From Stichopus chloronotus (Eukaryota; Echinodermata; Holothuroidea; Aspidochirotida; Stichopodidae), in NCBI GenBank assembly GCA_021234535.1, contig CM037841.1, positions 11,490,825 to 11,554,824 of the forward strand: a DNA stretch of 64,000 nt, written 5' to 3'. A program made the position numbers and the translations under genes. Positions 1 through 12,500 of this stretch are shown here, piece after piece. The notes under the pieces are model-generated. The model worked only from the letters and a program-made list of their open reading frames with translations. It searched no databases and was not told where the DNA came from. Position 1 is the stretch's first letter. The number at the start of each line of letters is the position of its first letter.

Positions 1-3000
1 CTGCTAAATTTTTTTTCAGTGAAAAGCAACTCTGTATTCCAGTAATGACCACGTTTTGTGCTACGTTTCACACAAACAGCAGCTTTTTTTTGGGGGGGGG
101 GGGGGGGAGGGGGTGGTGGGGTTTTTCTGCTTAATGAATTTTGCAGAGTTCTCACCCATCTGACCCAGTGTCTTCTTTTATTTAGTAAAGTTATGCTTAT
201 TGTCCTTTGTCCAGAGTGTAAGTAGTTTCATCAGCTGATCTCAACCAGCTGGTTGGTGTTTGGTTTCTTTCTGATGTAAGGGAGTGTGCAATATAGCCAT
301 CACCATGAGGTCAGTGGAACATGTGGTGGGTCTGCTGGCTGCCTCTTTGAAATACATCTACTGGTCCCTTTTCTTCCTGTAATTTAAAAGACTTTAGAAG
401 CTGCATTTTAGCCTATGACTGCAAGTTATCTAAATTACAGTGCATTTTATTCCTAAAAAGTGTGTTTTTTACTAGAATGCTTAATTCATAGATGGCAAGG
501 CATGGGATTAAGTTGAAAATGTAGGGATGTTCATTGCCTTTGTCCATGAAATGATTTAAAATGATGAAAACAGCAATTTAAAAGAAATAAAAACAAGAAA
601 AAAAAAGCAAAAACAAAGTTGTATCTGTAATCTTATCCAGGAATTAAGTACAATTACTTTTATGTTATGTGTTACTACAGATACATAAATAGTTTGCCAT
701 ATTTGGTTCCAGCAGTTCATGAACTGGTATTTATTTATCTATTTATGATCTTGTTTTGTTACAGCAGTTTTTGTATAAGTTATTTTGTGTTGTTGTAAGG
801 TAGATACCCAGAGTAAATGTCTTTGTAGGAAGTTCACCAAATGTCATTTTAAGTTGTGTTGAGACCAGTTATATACACTTATCAATAAGCAATTACTTAC
901 CAGGAGGAAAGGTCTGAAGTGATAAGGGTTAAACTGTTTATAAAAAGAGAAGTAGAAAAAGTGGGTGTGGCTGGCTATTTTGTTGAGAGGATAATGTTTA
1001 CCAAGTCTTTCATAAATGTTGGTTTATCAGAAATTATATATATCAGTAATTTTTTTGAGTTGTCTCTTGGAAATGTTAGAAGCAGAGTTTTGGTCTCTAA
1101 TGATATTACTTTAGATAGAAGTTACTTCATGTTTGTTAGGAATTTGGTGTTTTGGATTAGTAGTATTTCAAGGAAGGGCACCCATAGTAAGTGATGAGTG
1201 AGAGGCCACTTCAGTTCAGCAGTGGATGTGACACAATTGGCCTTATAAAGAGCAGATGATGACTATACTCGTTTTCTTGAACATTTTTGCATCGTCGAGG
1301 GCGATAGAAGTCATTATCGTGTTAATGGTGGGGAAGGGGGAATGGTGGGGGGGCTAGGAATTACAGAAAATCTTCCTGCAAGGTTTGGAACTTTACAAAA
1401 AGGGGGTATTATTGCTTAGTTTGTGCATTGCTTCAAAATCGTCGTAGGTTGAATAATTTCGGAGGACAAATTTTGATATTAGAGAGAGAAAGAGATAGGG
1501 GGTGGGGTGAGGTAAAAGAGCCCTTAATGTGGTATTTTGCAATATTCTGAGTGAGTGCCTGACAGCTTTCATATTCTGTGCAACTTGATTTGTCACCAAC
1601 TCTTTTCATCTTTGAATATTTTTTTCTTTGGTTGTATGAAACGAGATGTTTTATTATCTTTTCGTTGTTGCAAACAATTTCCACCTATTATGATTTCCAC
1701 CTATTATGAGCAACAACAAAAGAAAAAAAAACAGTCAGTTTCAGAAAACATCTCCTTGGTGAACACCAAAGTACGGCAGCAATTTTATTGCTAAATTATT
1801 GGCTGAAGATACAAGTATCTTTCAAAACTATTTTGATAGTATTTAGCTTTGTTTGAATCATTCAGATTTCTTCAATCTATCTTAACCCATTAATTGTAAA
1901 CTTTAGATCCTTATATGCAAATGTTGGTCTGTAGTGACTCAGGCGTTAGATGTGTCATGTACATCAATGATTGAATGAAACAGCAAAGAACCAAAAGATA
2001 GTCTTTGACACTTGTAGTCATAAAAAGGAATTGCTATAGTTCTTCCTGATTGTGTCAGTGGCCCCCCCATGGGTCATCATAAAATGACCCCTGGGTGTAA
2101 TGGCCCATCTGAGTGTAATAGCCCACAAAGTTGAATAACTCTTGGATGTACACCTTTGGAGTTTGCTGAGTCCTTGTGTCCTTTCAACTCCGTTTATTGT
2201 ATATAATCCTGTACATTGATTAACATGCACTCTCACTGCCTTGAACACTGTTGTAGCACCTTTGGAGAACATCCGGTTGTTTGGTAGCAGGTTATATTGT
2301 AGCCAAAACAACGTTCTATGTTGTTTATCCATTAAGTATGGCAAATTGCAGTCGTGTTTGATTGAGGAAGTGAAAAAGTAGAAATTTATATCTCACAAAG
2401 TTACGTGTTGAGAGTATATTGTTGATATTAATGTTTATCATATACGTTGCATTCACATCAGTGTGAAGAAATGAATTTTCATCCCATTGTTTAGGGATTG
2501 AACTTGCCAGATCTTTCATGTTTTGGGTTTTACCATTAGAAACCAGCTATAAAACTTCTTCATCAAACGTGAAGATTAACCTGCAGACCATTTGTGTACA
2601 ATAATTCAAAAAATGTCTTCATTATTAAAGAAAAGAAATTAAAAAAAAAATGAGTGGCATTTCATGGAAGTTCTCTCAAGTTTAGTAAGAGATTCATGTT
2701 CAAATTTATTTCTACTAGAAACCATACATTTAGATAAATGTACAAGGAGTACAAGGAGTAGGAACATCAAACAAGCAAACACAGAATGGCATAGTAGTAA
2801 ATGAATAAAACAAAGACAAATATTGTGCTCATGGTAGAGGTACCAGCTTTTCTATTCTGGTCTACCTTTGAGAGAAAAACAAAAACAAAGGAGTAGATGT
2901 GAGACAAAATAAAGTTTCTATTCAAGAAGAAAAGTAAAAAAAAAAAATGTATAATAAAATACAATAAAAATACAATCAAACATGATTTAGCAAGAAAACA

Positions 3001-5081
3001 GCTTCTCTGATTCAGTTTGGACAGTAACCCACAAACACCTTTTGACAATGATGGCCTAGTTTTTGCCAATGATTTTTCTAAGTTTGAGGTGATTTTTACT
3101 TCTGTTTTCATAGAAGGCTGACTATTCTGATGTTTTTTTAATTTTTTTTTCAATCGAGGTTTACGCGTCCTCCGAAGGCCGTGCCGTTCGTTTGGATGGT
3201 TCCTTCTCAGAAGAACACTTTAAAGCAACATTGATATTACTTCTGAAATGGCATATACTTTGTTGAATTGGCCACAAGTTTGGAAAGAGATACCTTGTCG
3301 AAAGGTGTGTGTTTGAAAATTATCACTCAACACTGAAATAGCGGTATGGTGTTTTTGAGCAGTTTGGGGGGTTTGTGTCCAAATGCATGTTTGACCTATA
3401 ATCTGGGAAATGCACGAATATTTCAGAACTTTTGGAGACACTTTGTGCCCGAAGCTTCTTTTTGAAATCTTTTTATTGTTTTGTCTATGATGACAATGTG
3501 ATTCACAGACTGTTGATTGAGTGATTCACATAGCCTGTTGCGAGAAAATCAAACTTTGAGCCTCAAAGAAGAGATCTTAGCAAATTTATCCACCTTGGAT
3601 AATCATGCTGCATTGCCATGGCAACTACAGACCCATTTCAAGTCAAGTCTGACTTTATTTGGGAGTCTCATGTTCGGAAATTTGTATGGTGCATTGTTAT
3701 CAATTGTAATTTAAGACAAACAGCAAAAAGGACAGGGATGGGAGAAGTTCCCAGAGAGGGAAAAAACTAATTTTTTTTTCTCGTTTTCTTGAAATAGCTA
3801 TTTCTTGCTGTCAGATATTTTGTTCAAAATAGGTAATAGAAATATATATTTGTAGAGTTATTTCTTTATTCTGTTAATATTTAACAGTGAATTACGTTCT
3901 GTAAATACTTTTTTTCTTCTTCATTTTCTTTCTCTGATTCAATCATTTCACTTTGCTCATTTCTTTCCAGAATCTGTCATGTTCAGCACAGATCAGCAGC
4001 TTATGTTTCTGAACCTTACCACACTGTTTATTTATGAAGCGAAAATATATTGAGATTTGTATGTCAATATGAGAAGACCGGGTGTGTGTGCGTGTTCTGT
4101 GTGGCACTGAATGAATAATAAAAAACAAAGGGAAACACGAAATAATGCATTTTTCCTCCTTTTTTTCAGTTTGTATAGCTGTTTCGGCATCTTATTTTAG
4201 ACTTTTTAAGCTTTCTAAACCCTTAAGTACAATAAATCTAACTACTAACAGCACTATTAATTAATGATTCTTTATGACATGAAAAAAAAATCTTTTTGGT
4301 TTCAAAGTGAAGTTGATGGCCTGTATATGATTCTGACGTTAGGAAGATAGTGTGACAACAATACATCTCAGAATCTTACTGAACTTAATTGTTTATATTG
4401 AGAAACTAAGGTAAAGAGAGAAAAATATTTATTTGACCTGAATATCATGTTGAAAGAAAGGCAATGAGGGCTTTTTGAATAAAGAATTTCTTCACATTGG
4501 CCAGAAAGCCAAATTAACTTGTCCAAAGGCAGGGCAGGCCTAAGGTGTCCTCAAAGCCTAGAGGCTTCCATACGTGTATTATCACAAGCTTCTGTTCAAG
4601 ACCGGCCAGGGACTGCATGGACGTGACTACAATACTGGTCAAAGGTCCCTTCACTCTTTCTTTGTGAAGTGCAAATAGCAGAAAACTTTTCTTCTATACA
4701 TTCAAGACCTGTATTTGTACAAGAAAACTCATGCACATGCAGTGATTGAACAATTAGCGTTGCCCTCTGAAAATGGTTGCTGCAGATATACACATAATAA
4801 AAACTGTTGAGATACCTAACAATTATCCTAACTTCCACAATATGTTTCTACTGAAAGTTTTCCAAATGCACCCACATTCCTCACAATGTTTTAACTTTCC
4901 CCTCAGAGGGGACTGATTTCAGCCATCTGCAACTATTTGTATGCTAACCAGTAATTGCTATAATCTATGCCGCAAACACCATGTTTCACGTCTATACCTG
5001 CGTTATTAATGCTAATCACATTGGCACAAACAAGGTGTGGGGGGGGGGGCTGGCCAAGGGGACCTCTGCCCCCAAGTTATG
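1..5081. other. No gene recognised; AT-rich intergenic or UTR-like sequence
   Basis: I see no coding segment with family resemblance or credible splice sites here. The sequence is AT-rich with many short homopolymers, including a G run at 92-107 and short A and T tracts. Short open frames, for example about 3517-3714 on + and 2767-3153 on -, lack family motifs and are best read as chance. It could hold the 3' UTR or an intron of a gene lying to the left, but nothing seen proves that. Confidence 0.5.
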
Positions 5082-5700
5082 ATTATAACTTGGCTGGTAG
5101 TATTTTGAGTAAGGTGACTTTAGAAAATGACCTAGTTGATCCGAAGCCTTGTAAACATTATGCAGGTGCTGCTGCCAGGGCAAACAGGGTGCTTGTATTG
5201 ATCTAGAGGAATTTTAGAAAAGATTGTGTTGAATCTATTAGCAGTTGGGTAGGCCACATCTTGATTATGTTTTGCAGGCGTCGAGTCCCTGTTATGAAAA
5301 GGACAAGTTTCTTTTAGGGCAGATTCAGAGGGGCCCCACTCCGCTTATTCCTGATGTACGTCATCTCTCTCATAATGATAGGCTCAAATGTCTGGGACTT
5401 ACTACTCTTGAGTTAAAATGGATCAAGGGGGGGGGGGGGGGAATATGTTTGCAGGTTTTCAAATTCCTATCTGGTAGGAATCCTCTGTCTAATTGTGATT
5501 ACTTAGAGGTTTGTCCCAATTCACCTGTGCATGGCCATTGTGAGCAGCTGGTGAAATGCTTCCCTAGACTTGATGTGAGAAAGTTTAGCTTACCTCATAG
5601 TCAATGAGTGGAATAGTCTGCCCGAATGGGCTGTAGAACAGCTTTAAGGGCAACATCGATCAGTTCTTTAATGACTGAGGCAGAATCTGATCATGCCAGG
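5082..5700 (+). pseudogene. Decayed non-LTR retrotransposon reverse transcriptase, C-terminal fragment
   Basis: Read across several frames, this stretch gives the typical order of the C-terminal part of an invertebrate LINE (CR1/jockey-like) reverse transcriptase. It starts with a segment resembling 'dLGV..d..l..s.qc..aaakANRvLgLI' (AGAAARANRVLVLI at about 5162-5203). A RPHLDYVLQA motif follows at about 5248-5277, then EKDKFLL...IQR, then IPDVRHLSHNDRLKCLGLTTLE at about 5350-5415. It ends in VNEWNSLPEWAVEQL at about 5599-5643. Stops and frame changes break it, and a G tract at about 5428-5441 interrupts it. No endonuclease domain or 5' part is present, which fits 5' truncation on insertion. 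It shares its plan with the copy at 7653-8330. The clade assignment is inference; the reverse-transcriptase origin is fairly sure. Confidence 0.75.
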
Positions 5701-7452
5701 GCTTTGTTGGTATTAGTTCGGTTAGAGTTTTTTTTTTGGTGGGGGGGGGAGGGGGTGGTGGCCGGTCTGTATTTCAAGGCATCTTATGGGGCTTTTACCC
5801 TCCTTTGCACCTAAACATGCTATGTTCTGTTAAGGGAAAAAGTCAGGGGGCAAACCATGATTTGATACCCCATAATATGAATAGCAGTACTCGATTTGTT
5901 TTTCGATTCCTTAGTCATTTGCCCCCTCCTTCCATTCATCCAGGGGAAAGTGATTCATCTGGACAAAGACAACGTTAAAGGATAAGTAAGTTTAAGTAGA
6001 GGACTTCTTCACTATTGGTCCACCCGAGCCGTGAAAAGTAGGCAGTGTGCGTCTACGCAATTACAATGAGAGTGAACTGACATTTTTCGTCAACCGAAAT
6101 AGTACCGATACTCTATTCCGCATATTTGCGCCATCGGTAGTTTGTCATGTAAAATTAGCAAGTGTCCTCTTCTTGTGATGTTGCTATTGCCTATTGGTGA
6201 AACTCTTTGAAATTTTACGTGGGGGGGGGGGGGGGGATTTAGTCGGGTTAGCAACTTAAAGTATCAAAATTTTCGTTGAAGCATAAACCCATGCTTAAAA
6301 AATCAGATTGCGTGAGCAGACAAAAAATAAAAACAGAATTTCATGTTCCAAAATGTACAAATAAACTTCAGGTGATAATTTCTGCCGTACGCCAAATTCT
6401 TCTGGTTTTACCGGGAGTTCAAACAACTCAACCGTGTGCTTCTTTGAAGGCTCCAATGGAAAGTATAGGCTATAGACTACCATTAATGAAGGTTCAGTTA
6501 ATCCCAGCCAATCCTCACAAGATATCATACATGTTTATGCCTACGGCCTCTCGAGAGGAACATACCCCAACCATTATGGTACATCTGAATATCACGTCAA
6601 GGTCTTCGGACATGATTTTAGAACAGAATGTGTATTTTGTGAGGAGTGCCCACGGCCGGCTGGCAGCTGCTTAGCGACAGCAATGATCCCCCCAGGCCCC
6701 ATTAAAAAAAAGACATCAAAATGTTTCGATCAGTAAGCAAATGCGTTACAGTGTGTTGGCGCATATATCGTTCAGGGTTTTCGTTTTAGGTAGTTTTCGC
6801 AGTTGTGTCTGGCTAAAATGGATTTGTGATGTTCATACTTTTACACACCCCGTTTAATACTTTTTAGATTGGGCACACCCTAAACTCATCGTCATCAATT
6901 TATGACTATTTATTCTTATGGGCAAAAAAGTGTTTTTCATTCAGAATTTACGTAATTTAGAGAATTAATACTTTAGTCACAAGTATACTTGTACGACTAA
7001 ATGCTTTACCAGGACCTGCCGTTATAGTACCAAGAGCGCAACAATCGTTTTTGGATCTGTAGTTTTGTCGTAAACTGCGTTTGTGTTGGCATGACGTGGC
7101 GTATTATTGTGAGGAAATTCCCGAAAACATTACAAAAACACTAAGATATATCACTTCGAAACATAACCGATTAAGCTAATCTTAATTGGAACAATTTAGA
7201 AATATGGATGTAACTAAGCAAATGTGTACAGAACTTTTCTCTGCGAAGAACTTAACCGGTTTTTTTTTCATTGCTCCTGCCGCTACATGTTCTTGAAAGA
7301 AAAACAAAATATCAATTTAGATTTATTTATTGATAACTAAGCCAATCTGTGTTGTAGTCTTAAATAACTTTTAAAAGTTTTTGGTTCAATGACGTTTAAC
7401 TGAAAAAAAAAGGTGCAGCTTTCAGAACGTTCACGGTGAAACACATCTGAAG
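5701..7452. other. Gene-free interval with G tracts and a CpG-richer stretch
   Basis: It holds G tracts at about 5741-5755 and 6221-6236. From about 6000 to 7250 CpG is visibly more frequent than in the gene body that follows. Around 6276-6736 three frames are simultaneously open for 77-132 codons. One of them, 6476-6736 on +, is cysteine-rich (CVFCEECPRPAGSC) but has no ATG near its beginning and matches no family I recognise. I do not annotate a gene. Confidence 0.4.
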
Positions 7453-7550
7453 CCTGTTCCACAAAGAGTTGCGCACAATCTTAAGTTTAATTTATCATGG
7501 AGTAGGCCTGTAGAAATCAAACTTAGGATCAATCGAAACTGTGGAACAGG
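7453..7550. mobile_element. Short MITE with CCTGTTCCACA terminal inverted repeats
   Basis: CCTGTTCCACA at 7453-7463 is matched by its exact reverse complement TGTGGAACAGG at 7540-7550, giving a roughly 98-bp element with 11-bp perfect terminal inverted repeats. There is no coding capacity. It is likely a non-autonomous DNA transposon; the superfamily cannot be decided because no clear target-site duplication is visible. Confidence 0.5.
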
Positions 7551-7652
7551 GCCCACAGCATGAAAATTTGTGTTTAAACTAATCCATCTTACACAAGTGC
7601 AAATACCTTCGAACTTTGTTGGTGTTATTCGTCTCCCCGGCCCTCCCCAGGT

Positions 7653-8330
7653 ATTCCTACACTTTGAATGGACGGTCACTGCAAGAGGTTTCTGTTGATG
7701 AAAGGGACTTTGGTGTTCACATAGATTCTTCTTTACAGTCAGCTAAGCAGTGTGTAACTTGAAGCAGCTAAAAGCGTGAATAGGATTTTAGGTATATGAT
7801 TAAGAGAAATTTGAGTTTCTTTTAGCAAAACATTGTTGTTAGGCATGATAAGCAGTTGGTTAGGCCTCATTCAGAGTATGCTGTTCAAGCTTGGAACACG
7901 TATTTTTTCTAAAGATAAGGATTTACTTGAGAAAGTCCAGCGCAATATGCTACTACTATTGATTACGGCCTTCAAGGGTGTCCCCTATAACAGTAAGGTA
8001 TGTCTCCTAAATCTCACTTCACATGAGGCTGAGGAGATAACGTGGAGACTTGAATCAAGTCTACAAGATTGTTCATCATGGTTTTGATAATTTATCATTT
8101 TCTGATTTTTTCAAGTTTGCAAATAGTAAAATTACAAGAGGTCATTGTCTTAAATTCCAGACGATTCAAAGTTGGATCAATATTCGTCGTTATTTCTTTT
8201 CTCAGAGGGTAGTGAATGAGTGGAATGGGTTCATTGCCTGAGAATGTAGTGATGGCAAGAAGTGTTAATAGGTTTAAGAATACACTGGGCAAGTGCTTAA
8301 AGTTTTGTGAACGGGGTTGATTTTTGTACC
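7653..8330 (+). pseudogene. Second decayed non-LTR retrotransposon reverse transcriptase fragment
   Basis: The fragment opens with YTLNGRSLQEVSVDERDFGVHIDSS at about 7660-7730, the segment just after the palm of LINE reverse transcriptases. KDKDLLEKVQRN follows at about 7912-7947. In another frame comes NITRGHCLKF-like sequence and RRYFFSQRVVNEWNG at about 8187-8230. A one-frame slip later gives PENVVMARSVNRFKNTLGKCLK at about 8239-8302. At least three frameshifts and several stops make it non-functional. It covers the same C-terminal region as the fragment at 5082-5700 and lies in the same orientation, so both are probably independent 5'-truncated insertions of one family rather than one element split in two. 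Confidence 0.8.
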
Positions 8331-9442
8331 CTTTTTCCTGTTTCGATGTTTTTTTTCTTTTTCAGGGTCCTTGATAGGGACTTAATTGTTCCTCCTGATC
8401 CTTTTTCTTCTATTAAATTAACTGACTAAGCAAGTCCATCAGTCAATTCGAACGATAGATGACGCTGACCATGACTTTGATTTCTATACCGCAACTTTTG
8501 GCCAAGATCAGTACAACCACCCCCTCCCAATATCACAATGCCTGCTGCGCTGACGCCAATGTCTGTGAAAAACCTAAATCATGTACTTCTCCTTTCCCCA
8601 TTTATACTGCTATTTTCGACAAAATCATATTTCAGGACACGGAGCGCTTTCATCATTGACAACGCTATCAAGTATTTGCCGTGTCAGGGTATTTCCCAAG
8701 TGTTGACTGCAATTACAGTGATCTGGCTGCCTAACGGTCAACCAGACCATTGTTGAATACCAAATCCCCTTGCTTGTTTGCACTTACGAAACGATGGCTA
8801 TATTCACAGAGCCTTGACAACAGTTTCCCCAGGGTCAAGAAATAATATTGGGAAATATATTGAATATTCATATTTTAAAACAAAGTCGACTGAATTTCCT
8901 TTTGAACTTAAAATGGTATAATTCAATGATGATTCAAAATTTCTACTTTGTATTAATTGTCTATAATCCCATAAAATTTGCATTTCGACTTAAATATAGT
9001 CAGAAAGAAAAGTCGAAGAGAGACACGATAAGTATAATGGACAAGTCCTAACGGTCTTCCGAAATTAAAGGTTTATTTGCATATAAAGGAGAGAGTGGCA
9101 TAGAAAGGTAGAAGTCGGATATAGCTTTGTGGATAGCTGCAAGAATTAATCCCGTGGTGTTAACTTTATTTACCTTATCCTTAGCTTTCAACAAAATTCA
9201 ACTCTCACTGATAATCGATACCGTTTGAAATAATGCATATGTATCCTTATTCTTCAATCAGAAAAACTAAAACCTTGAATACGTTTTAAACTGGGTTAAG
9301 CGTACCAAGTTTGAAGCCGAAGCTAAAACAGTTTTAAAGTGTCATTTTAAAAAGAAATTGCTACAGCTGTTTTTCAGCGAGATTCAAGCTACGTACGTAC
9401 GTTGGGCATGCACATTTAAGTTACTGTATATTTTATTTACAG
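8331..9442. other. No gene recognised; upstream flank of the GOST gene
   Basis: This is AT-rich sequence with no supported coding segment. The end of the interval, with a TTTATTTACAG acceptor-like sequence at 9432-9442, leads into the first coding exon of the seven-transmembrane gene. An untranslated first exon or the promoter may therefore lie in or upstream of this interval, but I cannot place either. Confidence 0.35.
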
Positions 9443-9554
9443 ACTACTATAAGCCACTTGACTGAGATAGAGGCTGGATCGGTACGCCTTGGTGTCAGAT
9501 GTGGATATGTATTTTACAATAACAAGGAAGATGAGAAAGGCTTAGTCTGCCAAC
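9443..9554 (+). other. Probable 5' UTR part of the first coding exon (GOST gene)
   Basis: A pyrimidine-rich stretch ending TTTATTTACAG at 9442 precedes this segment, and the start codon follows at 9555. In-frame stops upstream of the ATG support 9555 as the start. This suggests that transcription begins in an earlier untranslated exon that I did not identify. If transcription instead starts inside this segment, the acceptor is fortuitous. Confidence 0.35.
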
Positions 9555-12500
9555 ATGGAAGTATCATCGTCAGTCTTCTTGCCAGTGTTTTACTTTGTTG
9601 TGCTTTCTGCGTTCGAAGTTCTTCAAACTTCTGGTAGATACTACTACCCCACTACCAAGATTCTGTACGGTATCCGTGAACCTAGTATCACACAGTTGCA
9701 ACAACGCACAGGATTTGGGTTTTACAACCATGCAATCCTTTCATTCGAACTGAATTGCCAACCACCAGAAGAGGTGAGGAATATTCGCTATTTAAGTATT
9801 AACAACAGTTGTCAGACTGAGAATAGTCCTACTCCTAGGTCAATATTTTTAAAGGATTAAACGTGACGTTAGATTTAACCAGTTTTATTACGGCAGGCCA
9901 AACCTATACTATAGGCTAAATTAAATGATGCTGGCCTACTCACTACGGTTAGGTGTACAGTTGGCTACTCTAAGCCACTCAGTCCTCAGGCTTAAGCCTA
10001 AAATCAAGGTGCTGTATCATAGTCATACTTCCAAACAGAAAACCCCCTGATGGGCAATCTGAACTACGTCATTGAGAATTAAGCTGGGCCTATTTATTAT
10101 GTTGAATTCATTTGCTTGAAATACTCATTGAATTTTGAGTGATATTTGTGACATATAGGCCTTCAGGCATGGAAAAAATGTGAGCAGTTGTACTGTAGCT
10201 CTTCATTTATGAATATGATGGGGTGACCATTGAATGTGCATTTAGAGAAATCTACAGTATTATTGCAAGACCTTGACAGTTTCAATGAGAATTCAGAGAA
10301 TGTTTTACCATGAATCAGTATTGTCTTAACATTACAAAGTTCTGAAGATGTACTCATTTAACAAGAAATTGTGTCACCAAAGTTGAAATTATTCTGTCTT
10401 TGTATACAATGAAGTTAAAAACAATCCCCAATGTGTTTGTCAAGGGTGCATGCCATTGACTAAGGAGAAAATACAAAAATCATGGTGTGCGTCATTACTC
10501 AGTCTGTCAAACCTAAGGTTGTAAAAGTTGTAATTTTGAATGCTAGATATTTGGATGTGCAGTTTAAGGACACATCATGACACCAGTACTTCAGTAACCT
10601 AGGCACTTAGACCTGGCTTTGTAGTGATTCCTTCAGTAATTGTAAAATAGAGTACACTAATTAAAGCCAGTTGCAAAAGTGTCATTAACTTCAGAGGTTT
10701 CCATTCCCAAGAAAGCTTCAGTTAGATTTGGACTTGATTATTAGCTTTAGCTTTTTAGGGGCTCATTGATTTAATATTAATTAGTAAGTAAGGATTCTGA
10801 ATGCTACAAGCACACAACAATGCTTGTAACTTAGTAGCATAATTTGTCTAAGTTTTCCATCCAATAGGGCAGCCAATGTTTGTGATGAAGACCATCAAAA
10901 CAGGATGTCACAATGCATCTCTGGTTGGCACTGTGTGAAAACAACGGTGCATGGCAACTATTTTGCACAGTTGTTCAATGAGTTGCGTATAGACACTACT
11001 AATGTGGAGACTTCTTGCCAACCAATGACTTTTCAAAACTGCCATGCAAAATGTGAAAAGCTTGTTTGTCCTTGAGGTGTCAAAGATCAAAGATACATGC
11101 TTATAAACAAAATCAGCTCATGTGGCAAAATTTGCTGCATGATGTTGTAGTCCTCTCTATACTGTAGCCTACTGTACTTGTAAACTTGATTGTTAGTTTT
11201 GTTGCCATACGAATTTATAGTAGTCTATGTCACCTTCAGTTAAATGCCAAGCAATAATACTTTGATATTACCAAAACACAAAAAAACCTGAACAAGTTTG
11301 TGTCAAAATAGATAGTGTACAGTACAGTATACTGTATATTACTGTAAGTACAGTCCAAGTCTTTCCTTGTTTCATGTGTTTCATTAACAATTGGAACTGC
11401 TTGTGATCTGTTCACCCTGTGTGAGATGTTATGGCTTTGATCATTTCACATATACTGTACTCTGGGGGCAACATCTCATATCAACAGGCCTGCATATCAA
11501 TGATTTTCAGTGTTGCAATATCATCACAACTCTGCCCTCGTTGACTCAATCATCAAAATGTTGTGATTATTACCTCAAATAGAAGTCTCTGTTTTTGGAT
11601 TGTAAAGTTTGTGTAGCACTTTGCCACAGATTTGGTAGGCAATGCATGCTTTTCATTTTGTGTTCAAAATCTCTTGCAGTATTTACAGAACAACATGTGA
11701 CCATCTATGTATAGAAGGCTAGTGCTACATTCAAATCTGTGATAGATTTCATCACTTTGAAGTATCTATCGTTTTGGAGTATTGACAAAATTAATAATTG
11801 AAAACGTTGAAAAAAGCTACAATTTTTATTACAGTCCATCAAACATTGACCATTTTACAAACAGATTTCTGTTTTACAGCAGTAAACATAGCCGTCTGTA
11901 CATCTAGGGAGGAACTCACATGATATGCTTCTTATATTTTGTCCTTTGTTTACGTTTACCTTTATTTCAAGCATAATTGAGAATTTTACATGCCTCAAGG
12001 GTTTTATTTTGAAAGCATGTATTGTCTTCTAAAAAAAGATATATCGCTTACCAATGTGAAAGTCAGTGAGAAAAAATATACAGTAGGCCTAACAAAAGAA
12101 ATAATACACTTCATAATCATCATCTGTTTTGCATGTTCATCAAATTTTGAAAAGTCATACTGTATCTCAAAAACACTAACAGATTTAAAACACAATATCA
12201 ACGGATTATCATTCAGGGTTTCACCCTGCAACTTGCAAGCCATATGCATGTCACTTGGTCTTTGAGCTGTGTTTGGTTTCTTAGAATTTATCATGCAGTC
12301 CTAGAGGAATTAAATCTGGTACTACACTATTGTCTCCGCAAAGTACATGAAGACCTTAAGAGATTGGAAATGTACATCTACTATATATCACATGAAGCAA
12401 GTGCTTTGAATGTCCATTGCATGCAAGCATGACAACCATATGTTCTATTTTCGCTGGAGTCCCCTGGTGATGATAGTATGGTGCCTTGCTGATATTTGGA

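Noticed and set aside
2767..3153. 128-codon open frame on - with hydrophobic runs
   Set aside because: The hydrophobic runs come from poly-A/T tracts read on the other strand; no signal-peptide or membrane-protein organisation and no splice support.
3517..3714. 65-codon frame that looks exon-like (SLKEEILANLSTL...)
   Set aside because: An in-frame TGA lies directly upstream, no acceptor fits the phase, and no family is recognised.
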